DNA from: Stenotrophomonas maltophilia
GTDB lineage: Bacteria; Pseudomonadota; Gammaproteobacteria; Xanthomonadales; Xanthomonadaceae
Direction of reading: 5' to 3'
DNA: 64,000 bases
Assembly (NCBI RefSeq): GCF_003205835.1
Contig: NZ_CP029773.1
Span: 3,132,501-3,196,500, forward strand
The position numbers and the translations under genes were made by a program. Position 1 is the stretch's first letter. Every line of letters begins with the position of its first letter. Shown in pieces: positions 48,347 through 55,940 of the stretch. The notes beneath the pieces were generated by a model. The model was not told where the DNA came from. It did no database searches and saw nothing but the letters and a program-made list of their open reading frames with translations.

Positions 48347-48482
48347 GCCGCATTCATCCTGCAGCCGGGCAAGCCATGCACGGTTGGCGCGTCGTTCACG
48401 TTCGAAAGGAGAGGATTCGTCCACCCTGCTGCATGACGCAGTACCACCCCAGACACCCGCCTTCACGGCCAGGAGATGCCCC

Positions 48483-48977
48483 ATGAAGATCCAGCTCATC
48501 GCCGCCACTGCCATCGCTACCCTTGCTCTGGCTGGCTGTGCCACCCCCGGCGGCTACGGTGGCGGCGGTTACAACAACGGCTACAACAATGGTGGCTACG
48601 GCAACAACGGCGGCTACAACCAGGGCCGCTGCGCCGACTGCGGCATCGTCACCCGCATCAACACCGTGCCCTCGGGCCGCACCGCGCCCAGCGCGACCGG
48701 CGCGATCCTCGGCGGCATCGTCGGCGCAGTGGCCGGCCATGAAATCTCCGATCACACCGGTGGCAGCCGTGGCAACAAGAACATCGCCGCCGCCGCAGGC
48801 GCAGTCGGTGGCGCCCTGGCCGGCAACCAGATCCAGAAGAACGTGACCAGCGATACCTACGACATCAGCGTGCGCATGGACGATGGCCGCACGATCGTGG
48901 TCAACCAGCGTGACCTCGGCGGCATCCGCGAAAACACCTATGTCCGCGTGGTCAACGGCAAGGTCATCCTGCGCTGA
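48483..48977 (+). CDS. glycine-zipper lipoprotein (SlyB/17-kDa antigen-like)
   Basis: 164 residues. Lipobox LALAGC at Cys19 is followed by a Gly/Tyr/Asn repeat run (GGYNNGYNNGGYGNN), then the zipper (ATGAILGGIVGAVAGHE and AAGAVGGALAGNQIQ), and a C-terminal beta domain (SVRMDDGRTIVVNQRDL). SlyB-like proteins ring outer-membrane proteins and respond to envelope stress. It shares its terminator with the converging cold-shock gene. Confidence 0.9.
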   Translation: MKIQLIAATAIATLALAGCATPGGYGGGGYNNGYNNGGYGNNGGYNQGRCADCGIVTRINTVPSGRTAPSATGAILGGIVGAVAGHEISDHTGGSRGNKNIAAAAGAVGGALAGNQIQKNVTSDTYDISVRMDDGRTIVVNQRDLGGIRENTYVRVVNGKVILR

Positions 48978-49000
48978 TCCGCACCGGGCCATGCGCAAAG

Positions 49001-49028
49001 AAAAAGGCCCGCTTGCGCGGGCCTTTTT
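49001..49028. terminator. bidirectional Rho-independent terminator
   Basis: AAAAAGGCCCGC and its complement with TTTTT at the end form a hairpin that can end both the rightward zipper lipoprotein gene and the leftward cold-shock gene. Confidence 0.9.
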
Positions 49029-49049
49029 CATGCCGACGGGCGGCGGGTA

Positions 49050-49259
49050 TTACACCGGCTGCACCTTGTCAGCCTGCAGGCCCTTCTGGCCCTGCACGAC
49101 TTCAAAGCTCACAGTCTGGCCTTCCTTGAGGCTCTTGAAGCCCTGGGTCTCGATGGCACGGAAGTGCACGAACACGTCCTCGCCATTCTGCCGGCTGATG
49201 AAGCCGAAGCCCTTCGCATCATTGAACCACTTTACGGTACCGGTCTCGCGATCAGCCAT
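49050..49259 (-). CDS. cold-shock protein, CspA family
   Basis: 69 residues. A single OB-fold domain with RNP1 KGFGFIS and RNP2 VFVHF, plus [11 protein letters not shown] at the start. Binds single-stranded RNA/DNA and melts mRNA structure. Start ATG 49259 has GGGAG 8 nt upstream. A longer N-terminal reading is not supported by the family. The leader may regulate translation in the cold. Confidence 0.95.
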   Translation of the reverse strand: MADRETGTVKWFNDAKGFGFISRQNGEDVFVHFRAIETQGFKSLKEGQTVSFEVVQGQKGLQADKVQPV

Positions 49260-49437
49260 CTCACTAACTCCCTTTGACTCTCTCTTGTTGTTGGAAACGC
49301 CTGGTGGGCGGCTGACAAGCAAGGGGGAAGCGAGGTGCATCGATGCAGCGGATCGGGAAGATCTTGCTTCATCAGGCCACGATCCACGGTGACCTTGCCA
49401 AGCTCAGCGACTGCAACTTAACCCGCCCAAAACGAAA

Positions 49438-49466
49438 AATCAACTGGCAAAATCTTTCACTGTCAA
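49438..49466 (-). promoter_or_regulatory. candidate promoter of the cold-shock gene
   Basis: On the minus strand TTGACA (49466-49461) and TTGATT (49443-49438) are spaced 17 bp. The start would be near 49430, giving a leader of about 170 nt, typical of cold-shock genes. It starts only 30 bp before the rightward DUF456 gene. Confidence 0.55.
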
Positions 49467-49494
49467 CCCCAAAACGGCCACCATACGGGACAGC

Positions 49495-49980
49495 ATGGGA
49501 CTCTCATTCATCTTATATCTGCTAGCGGTCATTTTTGTCCTCGTCGGCATCGCCGGAATCATCCTCCCGGCCCTGCCCGGCATCCCGCTGGTGTTCATCG
49601 GGCTGCTGCTGGCGGCCTGGGCCGACGGCTTCGCCCATGTCGGCTGGCCAACCCTGGTCGCGCTGGGTGTGCTGACCCTGCTCTCGCTGCTGCTGGACGT
49701 GCTGGCCACGGTGGTGGGTGCGCAGCGGGTCGGCGCCAGCCGCAAGGCACTCTGGGGCACCTTCGTCGGCAGCATCGTCGGCCTGTTCTTCATGCCGATC
49801 GGCCTGTTTGCGGGACCGCTGGTCGGTGCCCTGCTCGGCGAGTACTGGCATACCCGCGAACTGGGCCGCTCGACCAAGGTCGGCCTGGCCACCTGGCTCG
49901 GCATCCTGCTCGGCCTGGCGTTGAAGCTGGCGGTGGTGATCGCGATGCTGGGCCTGTTCGCCTTCGCCTGGTTCCTGTGA
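49495..49980 (+). CDS. DUF456 family membrane protein
   Basis: 161 residues with about four membrane helices; LVGIAGIILPALPGIPLVFIG-type opening and VGAQRVGASRKALWGTFVGSI are characteristic of DUF456 (YqgC). An integral inner-membrane protein of unknown function. Start ATG 49495 lies in an A/T-rich stretch shared with the divergent cold-shock promoter, and has no strong ribosome site. Confidence 0.82.
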   Translation: MGLSFILYLLAVIFVLVGIAGIILPALPGIPLVFIGLLLAAWADGFAHVGWPTLVALGVLTLLSLLLDVLATVVGAQRVGASRKALWGTFVGSIVGLFFMPIGLFAGPLVGALLGEYWHTRELGRSTKVGLATWLGILLGLALKLAVVIAMLGLFAFAWFL

Positions 49981-50099
49981 CTGGCGCAGCCTTCACGCCA
50001 CGCGCACGCGGTGGCCGTGCATAAACCGTGGGGGCTGGCCGCGATCCGGTACAGCCGCCACACTGTGCGATCCCCGTATTCACCGAAGGGCCTGCTGGA

Positions 50100-51254
50100 A
50101 TGACCCTCCCCCCGCTGCTTCCCCGCCTTGCGCCGCTGGCGCTGGCCCTGGCCAGTGCCCCGCTGGCCGCGCAGGAATTCGTGCCCAGCACCGATACCTC
50201 GCCGGCCGCTTGCGCGGCCATCACCACTGACGCGGCGCGCCTGGCCTGCTATGACCGCCTGTTCGCGCATACGCCGCAGGCCACGGCCGCCGCCGATGCG
50301 GCTGCCGAGGCGGCCGCGCAGGCCCGTCGCGAAGAACGCCAGACCGCACGCGTAAGCCAGGGCGAAGAGAAACTGCGCGAGCGGGTCAGCGACCTGTTCC
50401 GCCCCGCTGCGCCGGACAGCGCGCTGGCCAATGCCGGCCGCGGTTCGCTGTTGGACAGCCGCTGGGAGCTGGCCGAAGACTCCAAGCTGGGCCCGTTCCA
50501 GCTGCGTGCGTACAAGCCGGTGTACCTGCTGCCTGCGTTCTGGACCAGCGACCGCAACACCACACCGCATTCGCCGAATCCGGCCAACACGGTCACCACG
50601 CCGCAGGTGCTGGACAGCGCCGAGCTGAAGTTCCAGATCAGCTTCAAGACCAAGATCGCCGAGAACCTGTTCGGCGACAACGGCGACATCTGGGCAGGCT
50701 ACACCCAGAGCTCGCGCTGGCAGGCCTACAACGGCGAGGATTCGCGCCCGTTCCGCGAAACCAATTACGAGCCGGAAGTGATGATGGTGTTCCGCAACGG
50801 CTACTCGATCGGTGGCTGGCGCGGCCGCATGACCGGCATCGCGCTGAACCATCAGTCCAATGGCCGCGCCGATCCGCTGTCGCGCAGCTGGAACCGGGTG
50901 ATGCTCAACATCGGCCTGGACCGCGAGAACTGGGCGCTGGTACTGCGCCCGTGGTACCGCATCCCGGAAACCCGCAGCGACGACAACAATCCGGATATCG
51001 AGGACTACATGGGCCGCGGTGATGCGACCCTGACCTGGAACCGCAACGGCCACGAAGTCTCGTTGATGGCACGCCATTCGCTGCGCACCGGCAGCCGCTC
51101 ACACGGTGCCCTGCAGCTGGATTACGGCTTCCCGATCAGCAACCTGCTGCGCGGCCACGTGCAGATCTTCGACGGCTACGGCGAGAGCCTGATCGACTAC
51201 AACCACAAGGCCACCTACGTGGGCGTGGGCGTGTCCCTGCTGGAGTGGTTCTGA
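50100..51254 (+). CDS. pldA: outer-membrane phospholipase A
   Basis: 384 residues. An outer-membrane beta barrel that hydrolyses misplaced phospholipids. The catalytic His251 and Ser253 lie in NHQSNGRADPLSRSWNR, with Asn265 at the E. coli distance. Further barrel motifs are RPWYRIPE and DGYGESLIDYN. A signal peptide precedes a 95-residue extension (an Ala/Glu-rich coiled helix, residues 50-110) absent from E. coli PldA. The stop overlaps the ATG of the ArsC-like gene. The GACGATGG-type spacing suggests translational coupling. Confidence 0.94.
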   Translation: MTLPPLLPRLAPLALALASAPLAAQEFVPSTDTSPAACAAITTDAARLACYDRLFAHTPQATAAADAAAEAAAQARREERQTARVSQGEEKLRERVSDLFRPAAPDSALANAGRGSLLDSRWELAEDSKLGPFQLRAYKPVYLLPAFWTSDRNTTPHSPNPANTVTTPQVLDSAELKFQISFKTKIAENLFGDNGDIWAGYTQSSRWQAYNGEDSRPFRETNYEPEVMMVFRNGYSIGGWRGRMTGIALNHQSNGRADPLSRSWNRVMLNIGLDRENWALVLRPWYRIPETRSDDNNPDIEDYMGRGDATLTWNRNGHEVSLMARHSLRTGSRSHGALQLDYGFPISNLLRGHVQIFDGYGESLIDYNHKATYVGVGVSLLEWF

Positions 51255-51595
51255 TGGACGTGACGATCTGGCACAACCCGGCCTGCAGCAATTCGCGCGG
51301 CGCATTGAAGCTGATCCGCGATGCAGGCTTCGATCCTATGGTGATCGAGTACCTGGGCACTCCACCGGACGTGGCCACGCTGCGCCAGGTGCTGGCCGAA
51401 TCCGGATTGAGCGCACGCGATCTGGTGCGCAGCAAGGAAGTGCAGTTCGCCGAACTGGGCCTGGAAGATGCGGACGAGGCCACGCTGCTGGCGGCGATGG
51501 CCGAGCACCCGCGGCTGATCAACCGCCCCGTGGTGCGCACACCCAAGGGCACCCGGCTGTGCCGCCCACCGGAAACGGTGCTGGAGATCCTGTAA
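51254..51595 (+). CDS. ArsC-like glutaredoxin-type arsenate reductase family protein
   Basis: 113 residues. Thioredoxin-fold with the catalytic Cys in WHNPACSNSRGALKLI, then LVRSKEVQFAEL and NRPVVRTPKGTRLCRP, as in E. coli ArsC. No ars regulator or pump is nearby, and it is fused by overlap to pldA, so a housekeeping redox role is as likely as arsenate reduction. Followed at once by a family A palindrome. Confidence 0.9.
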   Translation: MDVTIWHNPACSNSRGALKLIRDAGFDPMVIEYLGTPPDVATLRQVLAESGLSARDLVRSKEVQFAELGLEDADEATLLAAMAEHPRLINRPVVRTPKGTRLCRPPETVLEIL

Positions 51596-51597
51596 CG

Positions 51598-51663
51598 GAA
51601 AAGGGGACGGAGGGGATTAAGTCGTTTGTGCACAAACGACTTAATCCCCTCCGTCCCCTTTTC
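51598..51663. repeat. family A palindrome, copy 2 (perfect 66 bp)
   Basis: 33-nt arms match perfectly, from GAAAAGGGGACGGAGGGG through TTTGTG to the centre. It lies between the convergent arsC-like and GST genes and can terminate both. Confidence 0.95.
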
Positions 51664-51666
51664 TAG

Positions 51667-52302
51667 TTACCGCCAGTCGGTGATGCCTTCGAGGCGGTAC
51701 ACCTCGGAGAACGCCGGGCGCGCCTTCATTGTCGTGGCGTGCGCCTTCAGCACCGGCCAGGTGTCGCTGGGCCTCGGCATGTTGCGCGACCAGCGCATCA
51801 GCATCACCAGCATGTAGTCGACCACGCAGGGGGCGTCGCCCAGCAGATACGGTCCGTGCGCCTGCAGGTGCGTGGCCACATGCTGCCAGGCCGCCTCAAG
51901 GCGCTGACGGGCCATCTCGCGACTCGCTTCGATATTTGCCTCGCCCGCCATTTCGTGCGGATAGAACCAGGCCCGATAGGCCGGCTGCAGCGTATTGGCA
52001 CACCAGAACATCCAGCGGTAGGCATCGGCGCGCTGCGGCGCACCCAGTGCCGGCAGCAGGTTGGCTTCCGGATGGCGGTCAGCCAGATACAGTGCGATCG
52101 CCGCCGCTTCGGTCAGTACCAAGCCATCGATCAGCAGCGTCGGCACAACGCCGGCCGGATTCAGCGCCAGGTACTCCGCCGACTTGTGCTCGCGCGCGTC
52201 GAAATCCAGCAGCACCAGTTCGTGCTCGATACCCAGCTCGATCAGCAGCCAGTGCACTACCAGCGCGGCGGTACTGGTTGAACCATACAGCGTGGTGCTC
52301 AT
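51667..52302 (-). CDS. glutathione S-transferase family protein
   Basis: 211 residues. N-terminal thioredoxin fold (STTLYGSTSTAALVVHWLL, then NPAGVVPTLLIDGLVLTEAAAIALYLAD), and a helical C-terminal domain with CVVDYMLVMLM. The Ser/Thr-rich N-terminus suggests a serine-type catalytic residue. Stand-alone gene. Substrate unknown; the window holds three distinct GSTs. Confidence 0.9.
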   Translation of the reverse strand: MSTTLYGSTSTAALVVHWLLIELGIEHELVLLDFDAREHKSAEYLALNPAGVVPTLLIDGLVLTEAAAIALYLADRHPEANLLPALGAPQRADAYRWMFWCANTLQPAYRAWFYPHEMAGEANIEASREMARQRLEAAWQHVATHLQAHGPYLLGDAPCVVDYMLVMLMRWSRNMPRPSDTWPVLKAHATTMKARPAFSEVYRLEGITDWR

Positions 52303-52360
52303 GCGGAAGATCCCGTGCAGGTGGATCGGCCGATTATGCGCCCACACGGGCGGTCACTGC

Positions 52361-52696
52361 TCAGCCGCAGCGGCTCATGCAGGTATCGCGGCCTTCGCTA
52401 CAGGACATGATCGGCGTGCGTATCGCGCAGTCGTGCGTCTTCAGTTCACAGGAACGGCGCAACTCGGGGTTGGCAACGTCCTTGCAGCGCTTGTCTGGCG
52501 CCGGCACCATCTGTTGTTCGCAGCTGAAGTCGTTGCTGCCGACACTGCCCCGCGCCATGCAGCTGCGATAGTCGGCCTGGCACTGCATGCGGCACTGCGA
52601 GGAGGCGGAGAAGTCCGCACCTTCATAGGATGAGGTTGTACTGCAGCCGGCCAGGGCCAGCAGGATCGCAACGGCGATGAATCGATGCAGGCCCAT
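52361..52696 (-). CDS. Cys-rich lipoprotein of unknown function
   Basis: 111 residues. Lipobox LALAGC is followed by a short body with ten further cysteines (QCRMQCQADYRSCMARG, SCEQQM, RCKDV, SCELK, DCAIR, SCSEGRDTCMSRC), likely disulfide-linked. AGGA 7 nt upstream favours ATG 52696 over GTG 52702. No known family. It belongs to the envelope and could buffer thiols or bind metal. Confidence 0.72.
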   Translation of the reverse strand: MGLHRFIAVAILLALAGCSTTSSYEGADFSASSQCRMQCQADYRSCMARGSVGSNDFSCEQQMVPAPDKRCKDVANPELRRSCELKTHDCAIRTPIMSCSEGRDTCMSRCG

Positions 52697-52771
52697 GAAC
52701 ACGTCCTGTGTGAGGTCGCGCCGAGCCTAGCAGAGCAGATGCTGCAGGTTCGTTAACCCTCACCACACAAC

Positions 52772-52796
52772 AACGGCGCCATACGGGCGCCGTTGC
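52772..52796 (-). terminator. hairpin after class I fumarase
   Basis: CAACGGCGCC and its complement form a 10-bp stem with a 5-nt loop 3' of the fumarase stop. The downstream T run is weak (TTGTTGTG), so confidence is moderate. Confidence 0.65.
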
Positions 52797-52818
52797 TTGA
52801 ACCGGATGCGCGGCAGGA

Positions 52819-54336
52819 TTACTCCACCACCACCGGAATCTTGCCGATGCGGGCCTGCCACTCACGCGGGCCGGTCTTGTGCACCGATTCGCCAGTGGAG
52901 TCGACCGCCACGGTCACCGGCATGTCCTGCACGGTGAATTCGTAGATCGCTTCCATGCCGAGGTCGGCGAAACCAACCACCTTCGCCGCCTTGATCGCCT
53001 TGGACACCAGGTAGGCCGAACCACCAACGGCCATCAGGTAGGCCGACTTGTTGTCACGGATCGCCTCGATGGCCGCCGGGCCGCGCTCGGCCTTGCCGAC
53101 CATGCCCAGCAGGCCGGTCTGTTCAAGCACCTGACGGGTGAACTTGTCCATGCGGGTCGCCGTGGTCGGACCAGCCGGGCCCACCACTTCGTCGCGCACC
53201 GGATCGACCGGGCCGACGTAGTAGATGAAGCGGCCCTTCAGATCGACCGGCAGTTCCTCGCCCTTGTTGAGCATGTCGACCATGCGCTTGTGCGCGGCGT
53301 CGCGGCCGGTCAGCAGCTTGCCGTTCAGCAGCAGGGTCTGGCCCGGCTTCCAGCTGGCCACATCTTCCGGCGTGATCGTGTCCAGGTCCACGCGGGTGCC
53401 CTTGGACGAATCGTAGGTCAGCTTCGGCCAGTCCTCCAGCGACGGCGGGTCCAGCATCACCGGGCCGCTGCCATCCAGGGTGAAGTGCGCATGGCGGGTG
53501 GCCGCGCAGTTCGGGATCATCGCCACCGGCAGGTTGGCCGCATGGGTCGGGTAATCGTTGATCTTGATGTCGAGCACGGTGGTCAGGCCACCCAGGCCCT
53601 GCGCACCGATGCCCAGCGCGTTGACCTTCTCGTACAGCTCCAGGCGCAGCTCTTCAATGCGGTTGGACGCACCACGGGCCTGCAGCTCGGTGATGTCGAT
53701 CGGCTCCATCAGCGCTTCCTTGGCCAGCAGCATCGCCTTCTCGGCGGTGCCGCCGATGCCGATGCCGAGCATGCCCGGCGGGCACCAGCCGGCGCCCATG
53801 GTCGGCACGGTCTTCAGCACCCAGTCGACGATGGAATCGGACGGGTTGAGCATGGCGAACTTGGTCTTGGCTTCCGAACCACCACCCTTGGCGGCGACGA
53901 TGACGTCGACGGTGTTGCCCGGCACCACCTTGACGTTGACCACGCCCGGGGTGTTGTCCTTGGTGTTGATGCGCTTGCCGGCCGGATCAGCCAGCACCGA
54001 AGCGCGCAGCTTGTTGTCCGGGTGCATGTAGGCGCGGCGCACGCCTTCATTGGCCATGTCTTCCACGCCCATGGTGGCGTCGTCCCAACGCACGTCCATG
54101 CCGATTTCCAGGAACACGGTGACGATGCCGGTGTCCTGGCAGATCGGACGGTGGCCTTCGGCGCACATGCGCGAATTGATCAGGATCTGCGCCATCGCTT
54201 CCTTCGCGGCCGGCGCCTCCTCGCGCTCGTAGGCGGCGGCAAGGTTCTTGATGTAGTCGACCGGGTGGTAGTACGAGATGTACTGCAGCGCGTCGGCGAT
54301 GGACTGGATGAGGTCTTCCTGCTTGATCGATGTCAC
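52819..54336 (-). CDS. fumarate hydratase, class I (iron-sulfur)
   Basis: 505 residues, the single-chain form with N-terminal cluster domain and C-terminal swivelling domain. Cys66 in ICQDTG, the Cys in GWCPPGMLGIGIGG, and that in NCAATRHAHF are the expected [4Fe-4S] ligands. SVHKTGPREWQARIG ends the fold. Start GTG 54336 was chosen because it begins the conserved TSIKQEDLIQS; upstream sequence is not conserved. Fast but oxygen-sensitive; complements FumC elsewhere in the window. Confidence 0.94.
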   Translation of the reverse strand: MTSIKQEDLIQSIADALQYISYYHPVDYIKNLAAAYEREEAPAAKEAMAQILINSRMCAEGHRPICQDTGIVTVFLEIGMDVRWDDATMGVEDMANEGVRRAYMHPDNKLRASVLADPAGKRINTKDNTPGVVNVKVVPGNTVDVIVAAKGGGSEAKTKFAMLNPSDSIVDWVLKTVPTMGAGWCPPGMLGIGIGGTAEKAMLLAKEALMEPIDITELQARGASNRIEELRLELYEKVNALGIGAQGLGGLTTVLDIKINDYPTHAANLPVAMIPNCAATRHAHFTLDGSGPVMLDPPSLEDWPKLTYDSSKGTRVDLDTITPEDVASWKPGQTLLLNGKLLTGRDAAHKRMVDMLNKGEELPVDLKGRFIYYVGPVDPVRDEVVGPAGPTTATRMDKFTRQVLEQTGLLGMVGKAERGPAAIEAIRDNKSAYLMAVGGSAYLVSKAIKAAKVVGFADLGMEAIYEFTVQDMPVTVAVDSTGESVHKTGPREWQARIGKIPVVVE

Positions 54337-54414
54337 GACTTGCTCGCTTGCTGGAGGCTGGCGGGGGTAATCCGCCCATTTTACCCCCTCCCCCGGCCGC
54401 AGGATCACAATCTC

Positions 54415-54447
54415 GGGGTCGGATCCCCTGCAAGGGGCTCTGACCCC
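54415..54447. repeat. family B hairpin
   Basis: GGGGTCGGATCCCCTGCAAG-type palindrome with GCTCTGACCCC on the other side. It sits directly upstream of the ECF41 promoter. Confidence 0.8.
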
Positions 54448-54455
54448 ACACTCCC

Positions 54456-54482
54456 TGTCACGCGTGCTCCCTTCCCGGCGTC
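54456..54482 (+). promoter_or_regulatory. ECF41-type promoter of the sigma factor gene
   Basis: TGTCACG (54456-54462) and CGTC (54479-54482) are 16 bp apart, the arrangement described for ECF41 targets (TGTCACA-N16-CGTC). It lies 9 bp before ATG 54492, so transcripts would be nearly leaderless. Confidence 0.72.
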
Positions 54483-54491
54483 CTGGTCGAC

Positions 54492-55388
54492 ATGAACCCT
54501 GAAACCGCATTCCAGACCCACCGCCCGCGCCTGATGGCCCTGGCCTACCGCCTGCTCGGCAGCCGCACCGACGCCGAAGACGTGGTCCAGGACGCCTGGC
54601 TGCGCTGGTCCGGCGCCGATCAGGCCAGCGTCCGCGATGCCGAGGCCTGGCTGATCACCACCACCACCCGGCTTGGCCTGGACCGGCTGCGCGCAGCCAA
54701 GCGCGAGCGCGTGCACTACGTCGGCCCGTGGCTGGCCGAGCCGCTGGCGGTCACCCTGGAGCCCGACCCGGCGCCCGGCCCGGCCCAGCTGCATGCGCTG
54801 GCCGACGACGTCTCGGTCGCCTTCCTGACCCTGCTCGAACAGCTCGGCCCCGAGGAACGCGCCGCCTTCCTGCTGAAGGAAGCCTTCGACCACGATTACC
54901 GCGAGATCGCCGACCTGATCGGCCACAGCGAGGCCAACTGCCGCCAGCTGGTGCACCGTGCCCGGCAGCGCCTGCAGGCCGGACGGCCGCGCTTCAATGC
55001 CGATGCCAGCCAGCATCGGCACCTGCTGGCGCGCTTCATGGACGCCTCGCAGCGCGGCGACAGCGAAGCGATCCAGGCCCTGCTGCACGCCAACGCGCTG
55101 CTGGTTTCCGACGGCGGTGGCGTGGTTACCGCGGCGGTGCGGCCCCTGCTGGGCGCCGAACGCATTGGCCGCCTGTTCTGGGCCATCGCCCGCCGTGGCG
55201 CTGTGCATCCTGCCCAGCTGGGCTATGTCAACGGCGAGCCGGCGATCCTGCGCTTTGACGGTGATCGCCTGCACTCGATCACCACCATCGAAGTGGTCGA
55301 TGGCCGCATCGCCAACGTGTACAGCGTGTTGAATCCGGAAAAGTTGCCGGACGTTGTCACGCGCGGTGACGGCACGGCGTCCTTGTAA
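54492..55388 (+). CDS. ECF41-family RNA polymerase sigma factor (SigJ-like)
   Basis: 298 residues. Sigma2 region (LMALAYRLLGSRTDAEDVVQDAWLRW), sigma4 region (EERAAFLLKEAFDHDYREIADLIG, ending CRQLVHRARQRL) and a 100-residue SnoaL-like C-terminal domain (residues 175-290). A linker motif WLAEPL corresponds to the WLPEP signature of ECF41. In this group the C-terminal domain replaces an anti-sigma factor and tunes activity. It is followed by a carboxymuconolactone decarboxylase-like gene, the standard ECF41 partner. Autoregulation is suggested by the upstream promoter. Confidence 0.93.
   Translation: MNPETAFQTHRPRLMALAYRLLGSRTDAEDVVQDAWLRWSGADQASVRDAEAWLITTTTRLGLDRLRAAKRERVHYVGPWLAEPLAVTLEPDPAPGPAQLHALADDVSVAFLTLLEQLGPEERAAFLLKEAFDHDYREIADLIGHSEANCRQLVHRARQRLQAGRPRFNADASQHRHLLARFMDASQRGDSEAIQALLHANALLVSDGGGVVTAAVRPLLGAERIGRLFWAIARRGAVHPAQLGYVNGEPAILRFDGDRLHSITTIEVVDGRIANVYSVLNPEKLPDVVTRGDGTASL
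55355..55381 (+). promoter_or_regulatory. second ECF41-type promoter, inside the sigma gene 3' end
   Basis: TGTCACG (55355-55361) and CGTC (55378-55381) again 16 bp apart, inside the last codons of the sigma gene. It would start the carboxymuconolactone decarboxylase gene 40 bp downstream. Identity with the first site (11 of 11 consensus positions as they appear) supports both. Confidence 0.75.
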
Positions 55389-55424
55389 TGAAAGGCGGCC
55401 ATCGTGGCCGCCGTGGAGCCGAAA

Positions 55425-55874
55425 ATGTCCGACCACGCCTCTCCCCGCGTCCCTTACACCCGCCTGGCCGCCGAAGCCTTCAAGGGCCTGCTGGCCACCA
55501 GCCAGGCGGTGCATGACAGCTCGATCGATCCGACCCTGATGGAACTGGTGTTCCTGCGCGTGTCGCAGCTCAACGGCTGCGGCTACTGCATGGACATGCA
55601 CGGCACGGCGCTGCGCAAGGGCGGCATCGAGCCGCGCAAGCTCGATACCCTGCCGGCCTGGCACGAAAGCCGCTTCTTCGATGCACGCGAGCGTGCGGCG
55701 CTGGGCTGGGCCGAGGCACTGACCCGGCTGACCGACGGCGCGCCGTCACAGGCGGCGTTCGACGCACTGGCAACGCACTTCGATGAGAAGGGCATCAGCG
55801 ACCTGAGCATGGGCATCGCGGTGATCAATGCCTGGAACCGGCTGGGCGCCGGGCTGCTGCCGCCGCTGCCCTGA
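55425..55874 (+). CDS. carboxymuconolactone decarboxylase/AhpD-like alkylhydroperoxidase
   Basis: 149 residues. The core motif NGCGYCMDMH gives Cys52, Cys55 and His59, the redox triad of AhpD-like enzymes, rather than a decarboxylase. ECF41 partner genes of this class are thought to act on peroxides or quinones. GGAG lies before ATG 55425. Expressed from the promoter within the sigma gene by prediction. No other partner (oxidoreductase or epimerase) is adjacent. Confidence 0.92.
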   Translation: MSDHASPRVPYTRLAAEAFKGLLATSQAVHDSSIDPTLMELVFLRVSQLNGCGYCMDMHGTALRKGGIEPRKLDTLPAWHESRFFDARERAALGWAEALTRLTDGAPSQAAFDALATHFDEKGISDLSMGIAVINAWNRLGAGLLPPLP

Positions 55875-55940
55875 GCGCTTCGTTGACAGTGCCTGGACCG
55901 CCGGGCACTGTACCTGCCCCGCAGGAAGCATCCGAACGTC

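Noticed and set aside
51254-51595. An arsenic resistance locus
   Set aside because: ArsC-like protein alone; no arsR, arsB or acr3 within the window.
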